Source of the DNA: DASREM01 sp035652095
GTDB taxonomy: Bacteria; Acidobacteriota; Terriglobia; Terriglobales; Acidobacteriaceae
Direction: 5' to 3'
Length of the DNA: 43,357 nt
Assembly (NCBI GenBank): GCA_035652095.1
Contig: DASREM010000050.1
Location: 1 to 43,357 of the forward strand
In this document: one piece after another, positions 9,044-17,579 of the stretch
How positions within the stretch are numbered: the first letter of the stretch is position 1
Layout: each line of letters begins with the position of its first letter
Position numbers and translations under genes: made by a program
Notes under the pieces: model-generated
What the model was told of the DNA's origin: nothing
Databases searched by the model: none
The model's input: only the letters and a program-made list of their open reading frames with translations

Positions 9044-9212
9044 AAGTAGTTGTAAATCCTGGGAAGCAGGATGAGTTTGACTTCACATCACAACGCAAGA
9101 CGCCCTAACACACACAACGCGAGTACCTCTGGAATAAGCAACTCACCCTCCAAACAAATCAGACATAACACCTTGACTTTTCTTCAACATACAGCCCACA
9201 TTCACAGGCCGT

Positions 9213-9241
9213 ATTATAAAATGGAGAGTCCTGTAGGTCTT
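9213..9241 (-). promoter_or_regulatory. candidate promoter of the TonB-dependent receptor
   Basis: On the minus strand a perfect TATAAT (9213-9218) has a weak -35 (AAGACC, 9236-9241) at 17 bases. Transcription would begin near 9206, leaving an untranslated leader of about 175 bases, which is long. The weak -35 next to the repeats at 9229-9260 suggests activator control (inference). Confidence 0.45.
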
Positions 9242-9260
9242 GCCTATGAAATCCTGTAGG
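9229..9260. repeat. paired TCCTGTAGG direct repeats, possible regulator site
   Basis: TCCTGTAGG occurs at 9229-9237 and 9252-9260, 23 bases apart start to start, about two helical turns. Each is a quasi-palindrome (CCTnnAGG). The first overlaps the candidate -35 of the receptor promoter. The pair lies in the gap between the receptor and the DUF309 gene and could serve either. Confidence 0.4.
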
Positions 9261-9300
9261 AAATCGGCCCTAGACGGTTCACGTCGTGTCAAAATGAAAC

Positions 9301-9639
9301 ATGGACTCGGAACTCTATTTTCGAGGCATTGAGCTGTTTAATCGCGGCGAGTTCTTCCAGGCCCATGAAGCCCTGGAGGACGCTTGGCGCTCGGCCCCGG
9401 CTTCCGAAAAGCCTTTTCTTCAGGGATTGACCCAGATCGCAGTCGCTTTCGTGCACCACTCCCGCGGCAACATCGAAGGCGCGAAGTCCTTGCTGGCGCG
9501 AGGCTGCAAGAATCTGTCTGCTTACTCGGAGGTTCACGAAGGCATCAACGTGCGCAGGTTGATCAGTTCCGCCGAGGAGTGGAAATCGGCGTTCGAGGCA
9601 GACACTCCGCCGCCGCCCTTCTTCAAGTTCACGCTCTGA
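9301..9639 (+). CDS. DUF309-family small protein
   Basis: The 112-residue protein shows the DUF309 pattern: FNRGEFFQAHEALEDAWR at residues 14-31, then QGLTQIAVAFVHHSRGN and GAKSLLARG. The fold is a compact helical bundle; conserved His and Glu residues (EAHE-like) suggest metal binding, but the function is unknown. The ATG at 9301 gives the usual family length. No clear Shine-Dalgarno sequence precedes it (GTCAAAATGAAAC). It is followed 39 bases later by the aminotransferase gene, probably not as one operon because a -10 element lies between them. Confidence 0.85.
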   Translation: MDSELYFRGIELFNRGEFFQAHEALEDAWRSAPASEKPFLQGLTQIAVAFVHHSRGNIEGAKSLLARGCKNLSAYSEVHEGINVRRLISSAEEWKSAFEADTPPPPFFKFTL

Positions 9640-9658
9640 CTGCGGGTACCCGCTTGCC

Positions 9659-9667
9659 TGCTAGAAT
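9659..9667 (+). promoter_or_regulatory. extended -10 element upstream of the aminotransferase gene
   Basis: TGCTAGAAT matches an extended -10 (TGnTATAAT). No good -35 is visible. Transcription would begin near 9675, only about 4 bases before the TTG at 9679 or 40 before the GTG at 9715. Confidence 0.35.
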
Positions 9668-9678
9668 CGTTCCCATCC

Positions 9679-10875
9679 TTGAAGCAATCAGGCAAACAGG
9701 CGACTCCCGCGCCGGTGGATTTGGTCCCCCTGCTCGACTTGCAGCGTCAGTACGCGACACTTCGGGAGCCGATCCTTGCCGCGATCGAGCGGGTATGTGC
9801 TTCCCAGCACTTCATCCTGGGGGCCGAAGTGGAAGCTCTGGAAAGCGAAGTAGCGGCCTTCTGCGGGACCGCCGCGGCCGTGGGATGCGCCTCCGGCACG
9901 GACGCACTTTGGCTGGCGCTAGCCGCCTTCGGCATCGGGCCCGGGGATTCGGTCATCACCTCACCGTTCAGCTTCTTTGCTTCGGCAAGCTCCATCGTTC
10001 GGTCAGGCGGCAGGCCGGTTTTTGCCGACATCGACCCGCTTACCCTGAACCTGGACCCGGCACAGGTTGCTGCCCGTCTTCGCTCGGGAGGCGCCTACAA
10101 AGTTCGGGCGTTGCTGCCCGTCCACTTGTACGGCCAGTGTGCCGACATGGATTCCCTGCAACCAATCTCTGACGAGTTCAGGCTTGGTTTGATCGAGGAC
10201 GCCGCGCAGGCAATCGGCGCAGCCTGGCGCGGGCAACGCGCGGGTTCTCTCGGGATCGCCGCCGCCTTCAGCTTTTATCCCACCAAGAACCTGAGCGCCT
10301 ATGGCGATGCCGGGTTATCAACGGCTCGCGACCCGGACGTTGCGGAGCATATGCGCAGGTTGCGCAATCACGGCAGCCCGCAGCGCTACCTGCACCAGGA
10401 ATTCGGCTGGAATGCCCGCATGGATGCCATTCAGGCTGCCGTGCTTCGCGTGAAGCTAGCGCACGTTGAGCGCTGGAATGAGCTGCGGAGCAACCATGCC
10501 GCGCGCTACGATCGTCTGCTCCGCGATTCCGGACTGGTTTCCCCGGGTGCGTCGCACTCAGTCAGTGTGCAAGCGCCGATCAGCTTGCCGTGGATCGACG
10601 AACGCGCCCACTGCGTATTTCATCAATACGTCATTCGCGCACACCGGCGGGACGAACTCCGCAAATTCCTTGCCGCTCGCAGGATCGGAACCGAAATCTA
10701 CTATCCTCTGCCGCTTCATCTGCAGCCCTGTTTTGCTTATCTCGGCTACGGTGAGGGAGACTTCCCCGAGGCTGAGCGCGCCGCTCGCGAGGTTCTGGCA
10801 TTACCCATGTTTCCGGAACTGACCGACGAGGAACAGCGCTGGGTGGTCGCGTCCGTCGCCGAATTTTATTCCTGA
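9679..10875 (+). CDS. DegT/DnrJ/EryC1/StrS-family PLP aminotransferase
   Basis: The 398-residue protein belongs to the sugar-aminotransferase family that makes amino sugars for surface polysaccharides. It opens with LVPLLDLQRQYATLR and has the cofactor region CASGTDALWLAL. EDAAQAIGA carries the Asp that contacts the PLP ring nitrogen, and the Schiff-base Lys lies in SFYPTKNLSAYGDAG. RNHGSPQRYLHQEFGWNARMDAIQAA follows as usual. The specific sugar cannot be told, and no other nucleotide-sugar genes are adjacent. The start is uncertain: a TTG at 9679 has no ribosome-binding site, while a GTG at 9715 would give MDLVPLLDLQRQY, closer to the family norm. Confidence 0.9.
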   Translation: MKQSGKQATPAPVDLVPLLDLQRQYATLREPILAAIERVCASQHFILGAEVEALESEVAAFCGTAAAVGCASGTDALWLALAAFGIGPGDSVITSPFSFFASASSIVRSGGRPVFADIDPLTLNLDPAQVAARLRSGGAYKVRALLPVHLYGQCADMDSLQPISDEFRLGLIEDAAQAIGAAWRGQRAGSLGIAAAFSFYPTKNLSAYGDAGLSTARDPDVAEHMRRLRNHGSPQRYLHQEFGWNARMDAIQAAVLRVKLAHVERWNELRSNHAARYDRLLRDSGLVSPGASHSVSVQAPISLPWIDERAHCVFHQYVIRAHRRDELRKFLAARRIGTEIYYPLPLHLQPCFAYLGYGEGDFPEAERAAREVLALPMFPELTDEEQRWVVASVAEFYS

Positions 10876-10888
10876 CGACTGAAACCGA

Positions 10889-11905
10889 CTACCGCTTCTT
10901 CTTCCTCGCCACCGCGCGCTGCGGCTCTTCTCCCGGCGCCAGCACGCGTCTGACAATTGGCGTGTTCAGCTTGTATTTTTTTTCAGACACGTTCCCGTTA
11001 TCATCGCGGACCCGCAAAACAAAAACCGGCAGCGTGCCTTCCTTGGCAAAGTTTGCCTTCGTGACGGTGACTGGCAGGACTCCGTTCAGGTTGCGCTCGC
11101 GGTAGGCGGTTTCGTAACGATGCCGTTTGACGTTCCAGGTAAAAACGCGGACTTGGTCAAAGTCGTAGGGCAGACCATCACGGGGCTCGCTCAGTACGAC
11201 CAGGTACTCCGGAATTTTCTTGTCGGCGTCGGTGACCTCGTTCAGCACGAAGCTCGCGATAATGCGCTGCCCTTCCGCGTACTGCGCGATTTCCAGCGGC
11301 ACGTCAATGTCAATCATGCGCGCCAGGACCCAGCCGATGTGATTGTCCTGGTCGCGCACCAGCCACCAGTCTTCCATGGCGGGCTTGGCAGGCTCCTTGT
11401 CGGAATCTTTCTTGAGCGCTGGCTTGGGGGCCGGCGCTGCTCCCGGTTTCGCCACGGTGGCCCGCTTGAGCAGCGACACCTTGGCGCCCTCCGCAATCTG
11501 GTAGAGGTGATCGGTATCCCGTCCCGGTTCGACATGAAGATTGGTGTCATTGCGGGTCAGGCCCGTCGCCTGCACAGGATCGTCTTTCTCCTGCTGCGCC
11601 AGCTTCTGAAGCCGGTCATAGACCTGCTGCGTGATCAGGTTGCGCTGTTCCATCCAGCCTTCGAGTCCGGCAGCCGTGCGGACCTTGACGAACCGGCGGT
11701 CGCGATCCAGGATCTCCACCCGGTCACCGTTCTTGACCGTGCCCACCTTGTCGTAGACCGCGGCGACCCGGTCGCGCAGAAATGCCTGCGGGGCGGAAAC
11801 GTAGGCGACTTCCTGGTCTTTTCCACGTCCGCCTCTGCAGCCGGAAAGGAAAATGCACGCCAGAACTGCTGCCGTGATCCACGAAGTATGTTTCTGGAAG
11901 GTCAA
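10889..11905 (-). CDS. lipoprotein with two bacterial SH3 domains
   Basis: The 338-residue protein starts at a TTG and has a lipoprotein signal (AAVLACIFLSGC). The first SH3b-like domain is about residues 35-95 (AFLRDRVAAVYDKVGTVKNG, VRTAAGLEGWMEQRNL). A second, about residues 115-200, is split by a Pro/Lys/Ala-rich insertion and ends WWLVRDQDNHIGWVLARMIDID. The C-terminal third is unrecognised. Bacterial SH3 domains often bind cell-wall peptides, so a role at the peptidoglycan is plausible but inferred. The last residues are very basic (RAVARKKKR). It is convergent with the aminotransferase gene, 13 bases apart. Confidence 0.82.
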   Translation of the reverse strand: MTFQKHTSWITAAVLACIFLSGCRGGRGKDQEVAYVSAPQAFLRDRVAAVYDKVGTVKNGDRVEILDRDRRFVKVRTAAGLEGWMEQRNLITQQVYDRLQKLAQQEKDDPVQATGLTRNDTNLHVEPGRDTDHLYQIAEGAKVSLLKRATVAKPGAAPAPKPALKKDSDKEPAKPAMEDWWLVRDQDNHIGWVLARMIDIDVPLEIAQYAEGQRIIASFVLNEVTDADKKIPEYLVVLSEPRDGLPYDFDQVRVFTWNVKRHRYETAYRERNLNGVLPVTVTKANFAKEGTLPVFVLRVRDDNGNVSEKKYKLNTPIVRRVLAPGEEPQRAVARKKKR

Positions 11906-11977
11906 CTACTCAATATAGCGCGGTCAGGCTTTGGAAGATTGCACAGAGGTTGATGGATAAAGAACCTTTCTCGGATC

Positions 11978-12011
11978 AAAAAAAGAAAAGGGGAGCAGAT
12001 TCGCTCCCCTT
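11978..12011 (-). terminator. Rho-independent terminator of the Vps10-like gene
   Basis: AAGGGGAGC (11988-11996) pairs with GCTCCCCTT (12003-12011) around a 6-base loop. On the minus strand the stem is followed by a U-rich run interrupted by one C. It lies just past the stop codon at 12033. Confidence 0.88.
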
Positions 12012-12032
12012 CCAGTGGTGGATCAACGGCAA

Positions 12033-14039
12033 TTATTCCGACGAACCAGGCTCCGCAGAGGCGCTTTGCGACTCGCTCTCGGGCTGCATAATCACGCCGT
12101 CGAACGGAGTAGCGGCCATATAGCGGCCATGAACCACGCTGATCTGCCGCATGGGATAGCCCGAATCCGGCCCCCGCTTCCAACTGCGTCCGGCATCTTT
12201 GCTCTCGAAAACAACGCCAGTCGCGATGCTGGTCGCCAGCAGGCGCTTGCCCTGCTGATCGTAGCTCACCGAACTGATGTTCTTGTCCGGGAGGCCATTC
12301 ACCATGTGCTCCCAGGTGTTTCCCGCGTCGGAACTGCGGAAGGCGCCTTCACGAGAAGCGACCACGATCTGGGCATCAGGAGTGATCGCAACATTGCGAA
12401 TGCTGGTGACATAAGACGCCAGCGTACCCTGCTTCCATGTGCTCCCGTTGTCGCTCGAAACCAGCACGTTGGTGCGGGTTGCGGCGACGATCATGCCGTC
12501 TCGCGCTTCCACTGCGGTGAATTCCTGCTTGCCCATTACCGGGCCGCCGGTCCAACTCTTTCCATCGTTCGAACTGGTGAACAGGCCCGAGTTAGTGGCC
12601 GCGAGCCACATCTTGGGGGTCAACTCGAGGTCGTTCACTTTGCTGTCCAGCGTGGACCGCACCGCAGTCTTACTGGCTACGGCTGTCTTCTTGGAACCTT
12701 TCTTCACCATGCGAGTCGAACTCTTCTCGTTGATCACGGTGTTGATCGGCTGCCACTGGCTGCCATCACGTGCCAGGACAAATATGCCCTTGTTCGTTCC
12801 GGCAACCAAAGATCCGTTCGAAGCCTGCTTCAGGGTGAACACGTCGCGCCCGCCTAAGCCCGAGGTTTTCTGGCTCCAGTGCTGACCGCCATCGCGCGAG
12901 ACGAACACTCCTCCCCACTCGCGATCGTTGACGACACCCACGTAGATGGTCTTTGGATCGCTCTTGTCGGCAACCATCGAACTTACGTAGCGATGAGTGT
13001 ACCCGTGATTGGACGCCACAAAGGTGGCTGCTCCGTCTTCGGATGACATCACGCCGCTGCGGTCGGTTGCCAGCATCACGCGTTGCGAATTGCGCGGATC
13101 CACCATGACATCGTTGACCACGATCTCAGGATTGCTCACCCGCCGCCAGGTCTTGCCGGCATCCATCGTCTTCCACAGCCCTTCGGTGGTCCCTGCGTAA
13201 ACGATGTTGGGGTTGCTGGGGTCCTGCTTCAGCACGCGCGTGCGGCGCGCCGAGAACGGAATGCCCTGGATCTTCTGGAACTGGTCGCCGGCGCTGGTGC
13301 TCTTGTAAATACCGGAGCAGGCGCTGGCAAACACGACTGACGGATTGCTGGAATCCACGATGATCGAGAAAACGTCCGAGTCATCGATCATGCCCTTGTT
13401 GATGCGGTGCCAGTTCGCGCCGCCGTCATCGGTTTTCCAGGCAAGGTGCCATGTGCCCGCGTACACGATGTTCGGGTTCTTGGGATCAATGGCGATCGAT
13501 TCGATGTTCTTCAGTTCGTTCTGGCTTGCAGAAGAGATGCGCTGCCAATTCTTGCCACCGTCGTTGCTGCGGAACACGCCGTCGAGCGCGCCGGCCACCA
13601 AGACGTCGGAATCGGAAGGCGCAACTGCCAGGGCCCGGATCGACTTGCCATGCATGCCGGGCAGAGTCTCGAAGTTCTTGCCGCCATCCTTGGAGTAGAA
13701 AAGGTCGCCGGCAGCCTGGTTTTCCACACTCCAGGCGGCTACGTAGATCTTTTTCGTGTTCTTGGGATCAATGACGATGTGGTCGAGCACGTAGTCGTCG
13801 CCGCTTCCCAGGTGCGCGAAGCGAGACCAGTTATGACCGCTGTCGGTCGAAGAGAACAGCGTACCCGTTGAGGTACCCAAAAACAGGTGATCCGGGTTCT
13901 GCGGGTCATAGCTGAGGCTGCGTACGTCGCCTCCGTCCGGACCCATTGCCGTCCATTGGCCAGCCCACGCGGTGGCGCTGCAAAGCAGGCTGACCGCCAG
14001 TGCCATCAGTAACTTACGGTGAATCGCTCCCAAACCCAT
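12033..14039 (-). CDS. secreted Vps10/sortilin-like BNR beta-propeller protein
   Basis: The 668-residue protein has a signal peptide (KLLMALAVSLLCSATAWA). The rest is beta-propeller repeats marked by about twelve Asp boxes (S-x-D-x-G-x-x-W), for example STDSGHNW, SNDGGKNW, TDDGGANW, SRDGGQHW, SSDNGSTW, SSDAGNTW and SKDAGRSW. Each is preceded by a DPKNPNIVYAGT-like strand. Such proteins are annotated as Vps10-domain or photosystem-stability-factor-like glycosidases; no catalytic residues can be assigned, so a binding or scaffold role is equally possible. A basic Ser/Thr/Lys-rich insertion (about residues 430-465) interrupts the propeller. An alternative ATG lies 11 codons downstream. It has its own promoter and terminator. 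Confidence 0.88.
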   Translation of the reverse strand: MGLGAIHRKLLMALAVSLLCSATAWAGQWTAMGPDGGDVRSLSYDPQNPDHLFLGTSTGTLFSSTDSGHNWSRFAHLGSGDDYVLDHIVIDPKNTKKIYVAAWSVENQAAGDLFYSKDGGKNFETLPGMHGKSIRALAVAPSDSDVLVAGALDGVFRSNDGGKNWQRISSASQNELKNIESIAIDPKNPNIVYAGTWHLAWKTDDGGANWHRINKGMIDDSDVFSIIVDSSNPSVVFASACSGIYKSTSAGDQFQKIQGIPFSARRTRVLKQDPSNPNIVYAGTTEGLWKTMDAGKTWRRVSNPEIVVNDVMVDPRNSQRVMLATDRSGVMSSEDGAATFVASNHGYTHRYVSSMVADKSDPKTIYVGVVNDREWGGVFVSRDGGQHWSQKTSGLGGRDVFTLKQASNGSLVAGTNKGIFVLARDGSQWQPINTVINEKSSTRMVKKGSKKTAVASKTAVRSTLDSKVNDLELTPKMWLAATNSGLFTSSNDGKSWTGGPVMGKQEFTAVEARDGMIVAATRTNVLVSSDNGSTWKQGTLASYVTSIRNVAITPDAQIVVASREGAFRSSDAGNTWEHMVNGLPDKNISSVSYDQQGKRLLATSIATGVVFESKDAGRSWKRGPDSGYPMRQISVVHGRYMAATPFDGVIMQPESESQSASAEPGSSE

Positions 14040-14062
14040 ATGTGACTTTGCCCCTGCGAAAA

Positions 14063-14091
14063 AATGTAGTCTGCGCTGGCAAGAGTGACAG
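14063..14091 (-). promoter_or_regulatory. candidate promoter of the Vps10-like gene
   Basis: CTGTCA (14086-14091) and TACATT (14063-14068), each 4 of 6 matches, lie 17 bases apart on the minus strand, giving a leader of about 17 bases. The dyad GTGAC-N6-GTCAC (14085-14100) overlaps the -35. Confidence 0.4.
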
Positions 14092-14129
14092 TCCAGTCAC
14101 CAGCCCTGCAAGTTACCGAAGGGAAGATG

Positions 14130-14165
14130 AAAAAAGGCCGGTCGAGCGTTGCCATTCGACCGGCC
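14130..14165 (-). terminator. Rho-independent terminator of the Ig/OmpA-like gene
   Basis: A perfect 10-bp stem, GGCCGGTCGA (14136-14145) with TCGACCGGCC (14156-14165), is followed on the minus strand by six U (14130-14135). It begins 21 bases past the stop at 14187. Confidence 0.93.
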
Positions 14166-14186
14166 GGGTTCACGTAAGTTGTTGCT

Positions 14187-15824
14187 CTACTGAGCCTTCG
14201 GTTTTGCCGGCTTTTTCTTGGCCGCCGCCGGATGATCCGGAACCGGCTTCACGGCATTTTCATCCACCGGTTGCGTGCCTTCGGCCGAGAACGTCGCTCC
14301 CGGGGGCACGATCCAATAATCGGCCGTCTTCGTCCCTGCCGCGCCGGTCCGGGTTTCGATCCGGCTGGCGTCGATTGCTTGCTTGGCTTCGCCGCCCGAG
14401 AGATAGAACTTCGAATCCACGGCTCGTTCTGCCGCCAAATTCTTGCGCTTCTCACTCGGATCGGAGTTGCCCACGATCACCAACTTCGAGTCCGGATCGT
14501 GCTGCAAACGCTGTGCGACGTCATCCAGGACTGCCTTGCAGGTGTTGTCCACGCGCCACGGCTTCTTCTCATTCGGGAAGTCGCACGAGCTCAACTTGCT
14601 GGCCTGCGGCGGCGGTGGCGGCGGTACCTCGATCGTCACCGTTGTGGATCCCGGCGCATTCAGCCCGCGTGAGTCCGCACACGATGCATTCACCGTGATC
14701 GGCCCAGCCGACGCCCCGGTCGTATCCAGGGTTGCAGTATTCCCGCTCCCGGAAATGCTCCCGGCGCTCGCGGTCCAGTTGCTGACCGTGACCGGCACAT
14801 TGTCAGGGCTGGTGCAGGTGCAGGTGATGGTCGCCGGAGTTCCGGCCTGAACGTTGGTCGGGTTCGCCGAGCACGACATGGTCGGCGGATTCTTCGGCGG
14901 TTCTTTCACCGTGAAGTTCGCGGTGCAGCTCGCCTCACCGTTTTTCTTCATCTTGGGATCGGTGATATGGGAAGTAACGGTGTAGCTGCCGCCGGCAACC
15001 CCGTTGGTGTCAATGGTGGCCGTGTTGTCCTTGCTGGTCACCTTCCCACCATTGCTCATCCAGGTGTAGTTGAGGGTGTGTTTCGGATTGAAGTTGGTTC
15101 CCGTAGCGGTGGCCGTCACCGGCTCGCCAACCATCACTTCCGAAGGCTGGACCGAGCAACTCGCCGCCGGCACCGCTGTCGGAGGATATCCGAAATTGAA
15201 CAGCAGGCCGGAGCGCAGGCGCACACCTTCCAGGGTTGGACGACGCAGGCTGCCCGCGGCCGGCGTGGTTACGCTGGCGAAGTTATGGCGCGCGACCACG
15301 TAATCCGCCTCGAACAAGCGCAGGCTAAGGTGCTTCCAAATGCCAATATCCATGCCGCCGCCGAGAATCGCACCGATCCCGTTGCTCGGATCAAGGCCTC
15401 TCACCGTGAGCCGGTTGTAGCTCAACAAAGTGTGAGCAAAGAAATTCACCCCGTCACCGCGCAACATGAGCCGCGGTCCGATCGAAGCCGTGCTCTCGTT
15501 GCCAAATTTGTTCCAGTTCCCGCCGTAGTCGCCCTCGAGGCCGAAAAATTTATTGAAGTTGTAGGTCAGGCTGCTGCCGACCCCCTGCGGAATGTCTTGC
15601 AGCTTCATTCCCACCGGCGCAAGCGGACTATGCCCCGGGGCAGGAATGGTTCCGCCGGGATGCAGCCACTGGTATCCGATGAACCAATCTACCTTCGGAT
15701 ATTCGTCGCTGCTCGTCGTATTGGAAGTGTTCTGCGCCAGCGAAGTACCGGCCTGCAGACAGAGAAGAAGAATCAACGAAAACGCAAACGTCAGTACACG
15801 CCCTGCGTTTCGACAAAGTGACAT
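14187..15824 (-). CDS. outer-membrane protein: beta-barrel, Ig-like repeats and OmpA-like C-terminal domain
   Basis: The start ending at 15824 is chosen because GGGAGG lies 5 bases upstream and the protein then begins with a signal peptide (LTFAFSLILLLCLQAGTSLAQ). Residues about 30-200 look like an OmpA-type membrane barrel (WFIGYQWLHPGG; NFNKFFGLEGDYGGNW). Two Ig/PKD-like repeats follow (CSVQPSEVMVGEPVTATATG; CSANPTNVQAGTPATITC). The C-terminal part (VDNTCKAVLDDVAQRLQHDPDSKLVIVGNSD...AAERA) resembles the OmpA peptidoglycan-binding domain. The tail is Pro/Lys/Ala-rich. It probably links the outer membrane to the cell wall. It lies divergent from the NtrC-type regulator at 16123 across a gap of 298 bases. 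Confidence 0.87.
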   Translation of the reverse strand: MSLCRNAGRVLTFAFSLILLLCLQAGTSLAQNTSNTTSSDEYPKVDWFIGYQWLHPGGTIPAPGHSPLAPVGMKLQDIPQGVGSSLTYNFNKFFGLEGDYGGNWNKFGNESTASIGPRLMLRGDGVNFFAHTLLSYNRLTVRGLDPSNGIGAILGGGMDIGIWKHLSLRLFEADYVVARHNFASVTTPAAGSLRRPTLEGVRLRSGLLFNFGYPPTAVPAASCSVQPSEVMVGEPVTATATGTNFNPKHTLNYTWMSNGGKVTSKDNTATIDTNGVAGGSYTVTSHITDPKMKKNGEASCTANFTVKEPPKNPPTMSCSANPTNVQAGTPATITCTCTSPDNVPVTVSNWTASAGSISGSGNTATLDTTGASAGPITVNASCADSRGLNAPGSTTVTIEVPPPPPPQASKLSSCDFPNEKKPWRVDNTCKAVLDDVAQRLQHDPDSKLVIVGNSDPSEKRKNLAAERAVDSKFYLSGGEAKQAIDASRIETRTGAAGTKTADYWIVPPGATFSAEGTQPVDENAVKPVPDHPAAAKKKPAKPKAQ

Positions 15825-15829
15825 GTAAG

Positions 15830-15835
15830 CCTCCC
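15830..15835 (-). promoter_or_regulatory. ribosome-binding site fixing the OmpA-like start
   Basis: GGGAGG on the minus strand, 5 bases before the ATG ending at 15824. It argues against the in-frame starts at 15860 and 16043. Confidence 0.85.
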
Positions 15836-15918
15836 GGAACTTCACGGTTTTTGGATCCATGCTCGAAGCAACCCTGGGCCCGCATGGAGAATAAGATGTC
15901 GTTATTGCAGCGCTTAAG

Positions 15919-15949
15919 TTTATAGCACAAGAAAGCGTGCACCGTGCAA
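15919..15949 (-). promoter_or_regulatory. candidate promoter of the OmpA-like gene
   Basis: TTGCAC (15944-15949) and TATAAA (15919-15924) on the minus strand lie 19 bases apart, slightly longer than ideal. The leader would be about 88 bases. Confidence 0.38.
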
Positions 15950-16122
15950 TTCGAACACGATATTGTGCCCTGGTGCCTGCTAAGGCATCGGGAAACTCTG
16001 TACTGAAAAGGGCCTTGGCCTGTGTCCCACAATGAGACTGCACGAAGAATTTGTTTTAACCTTCTTGCAACTTGCGACGAACGCCATCAACCCTCAATAA
16101 TGACTTGAAGGTCGCCCCTCTT

Positions 16123-17520
16123 ATGAGCCAGGAAAAAGTGCTGATTGTTGAAGATGAGGAAAACGAGCGGACCGGGCTTGCAGAACTGGTTTCAGCCTGG
16201 GGATACCGGGCTGAAACTGCCCGCGACGGTGCCGAGGGATTGGAAAAAGTCACCGCCTGGTCCCCCTCCATCGTAGTCACCGATCTCAAGATGCCGCGCA
16301 TGAGCGGACTCGAGTTGCTGGAACGGATCGCCAACGAGGCCCAAACCATGGCTGTCATCGTGGTGACGGCCCAGGGCACCATTGACAGCGCCGTGCAGGC
16401 GATGCGCATGGGCGCCTACGACTACATCACCAAGCCCATCGACACCAACCGGCTGCGTACGATACTCCAAAATGCCACCGCCTTGCTGGGAACTCGCGCC
16501 GAACTGGAAGTCACGCGCAAGAAGCTTCGCGACAATGGATCGCTGGGAAGCCTGGTGGGCGCTTCAAAAAAGATGCAGGAGATTTTTCGCCTGATCGAAA
16601 TGGTTTCCCCCAGCACCGCGTCGGTCCTGATCACCGGTGCAAGCGGCACCGGCAAAGAACTGGTGGCTCGAACCGTGCACGAGCTTAGTCCACGTCGCGG
16701 TAAGCCTTTTATTCCGATTAATTGTGCAGCAATTCCGGAGACCCTCATTGAGAGCGAGATTTTCGGCCATGAGAAAGGCGCTTTCACCGGCGCCCTGGAA
16801 CGCCGCACCGGCTGCTTTGAACTCGCAGAAGGTGGGACTCTGCTACTGGACGAAATCGGCGAGATGCCCATTGCCACCCAGGCCAAGCTCTTGCGCGTGC
16901 TGGAAGACCGCAAGCTCCGCCGCCTCGGAAGCAAGGTGGAAACCACGGTGGATGTGCGTGTCCTGGCCGCAACCAACAAAGTTCCCGAAGAGGCCGTCTC
17001 TCGCGGAGAGTTGCGCAACGACCTGTACTACCGCCTGAACGTCTTCAACATCCACATGCCTCCGCTCCGCGAGCATAAGGAAGATATTCCCGACCTGGTG
17101 CAATCGCTGCTGTCGGACATGAGCGCCAAGCACGGCCGTAAAGTGGCGGCAGTGAGTGAAGCTGTGCTGAACGTGTTTCAGAATTACTCCTGGCCCGGAA
17201 ATGTTCGCGAATTGCGCAACACGCTGGAACGCGCCGTTATCGTTTGTGACGGGGCGGTGATTGAAACCAAGCACCTTCCGCCGGGCTTTGGCCAGACTCC
17301 GGTGCGAACTTCCGCCGACGATCCCGATGCAGTCCGGCTGGGGGTTGGTACGACGGTAGAAGAGGCGGAAAAATTGCTCATTCTCAAGACCCTTGAGGCC
17401 ACCAGCAATAACAAGACGCGCGCCGCAGAGATTCTCGGAATCAGTCTGAAGACGCTGCATAATAAGCTCAAGGAGTATGGCAGCGCCGCGGCCGATGCGG
17501 CTTCAGGGAAGGATGAATAG
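16123..17520 (+). CDS. NtrC-family sigma54-dependent response regulator
   Basis: Begun at the ATG at 16123 (MSQEKVLIVEDEE) the protein has 465 residues; an upstream in-frame TTG at 16072 would add 17 residues without domain support. The receiver domain has acidic residues EDE at 10-12 and phospho-acceptor Asp54 (VVTDLKMP). The AAA+ domain shows Walker A GASGTGKE near 172, the sigma54-contact loop GAFTGA near 218 and Walker B LLLDEIGEMP. A Fis-type helix-turn-helix ends it (TRAAEILGISLKTLHNKLKEY). It activates sigma54 promoters when phosphorylated. Its likely kinase is the next gene, 59 bases downstream. I found no convincing -24/-12 promoter in the window, so targets are probably elsewhere. 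Confidence 0.94.
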   Translation: MSQEKVLIVEDEENERTGLAELVSAWGYRAETARDGAEGLEKVTAWSPSIVVTDLKMPRMSGLELLERIANEAQTMAVIVVTAQGTIDSAVQAMRMGAYDYITKPIDTNRLRTILQNATALLGTRAELEVTRKKLRDNGSLGSLVGASKKMQEIFRLIEMVSPSTASVLITGASGTGKELVARTVHELSPRRGKPFIPINCAAIPETLIESEIFGHEKGAFTGALERRTGCFELAEGGTLLLDEIGEMPIATQAKLLRVLEDRKLRRLGSKVETTVDVRVLAATNKVPEEAVSRGELRNDLYYRLNVFNIHMPPLREHKEDIPDLVQSLLSDMSAKHGRKVAAVSEAVLNVFQNYSWPGNVRELRNTLERAVIVCDGAVIETKHLPPGFGQTPVRTSADDPDAVRLGVGTTVEEAEKLLILKTLEATSNNKTRAAEILGISLKTLHNKLKEYGSAAADAASGKDE

Positions 17521-17579
17521 GACGGGTTGCCGGCATTCTGACGTCATTCGCATACACAAACAGAACGCGTCGTTAACGC

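Noticed and set aside
14085..14100. GTGAC-N6-GTCAC as a CRP/FNR site
   Set aside because: The half-sites GTGA and TCAC are 8 bases apart instead of 6; retained only as an unnamed dyad.
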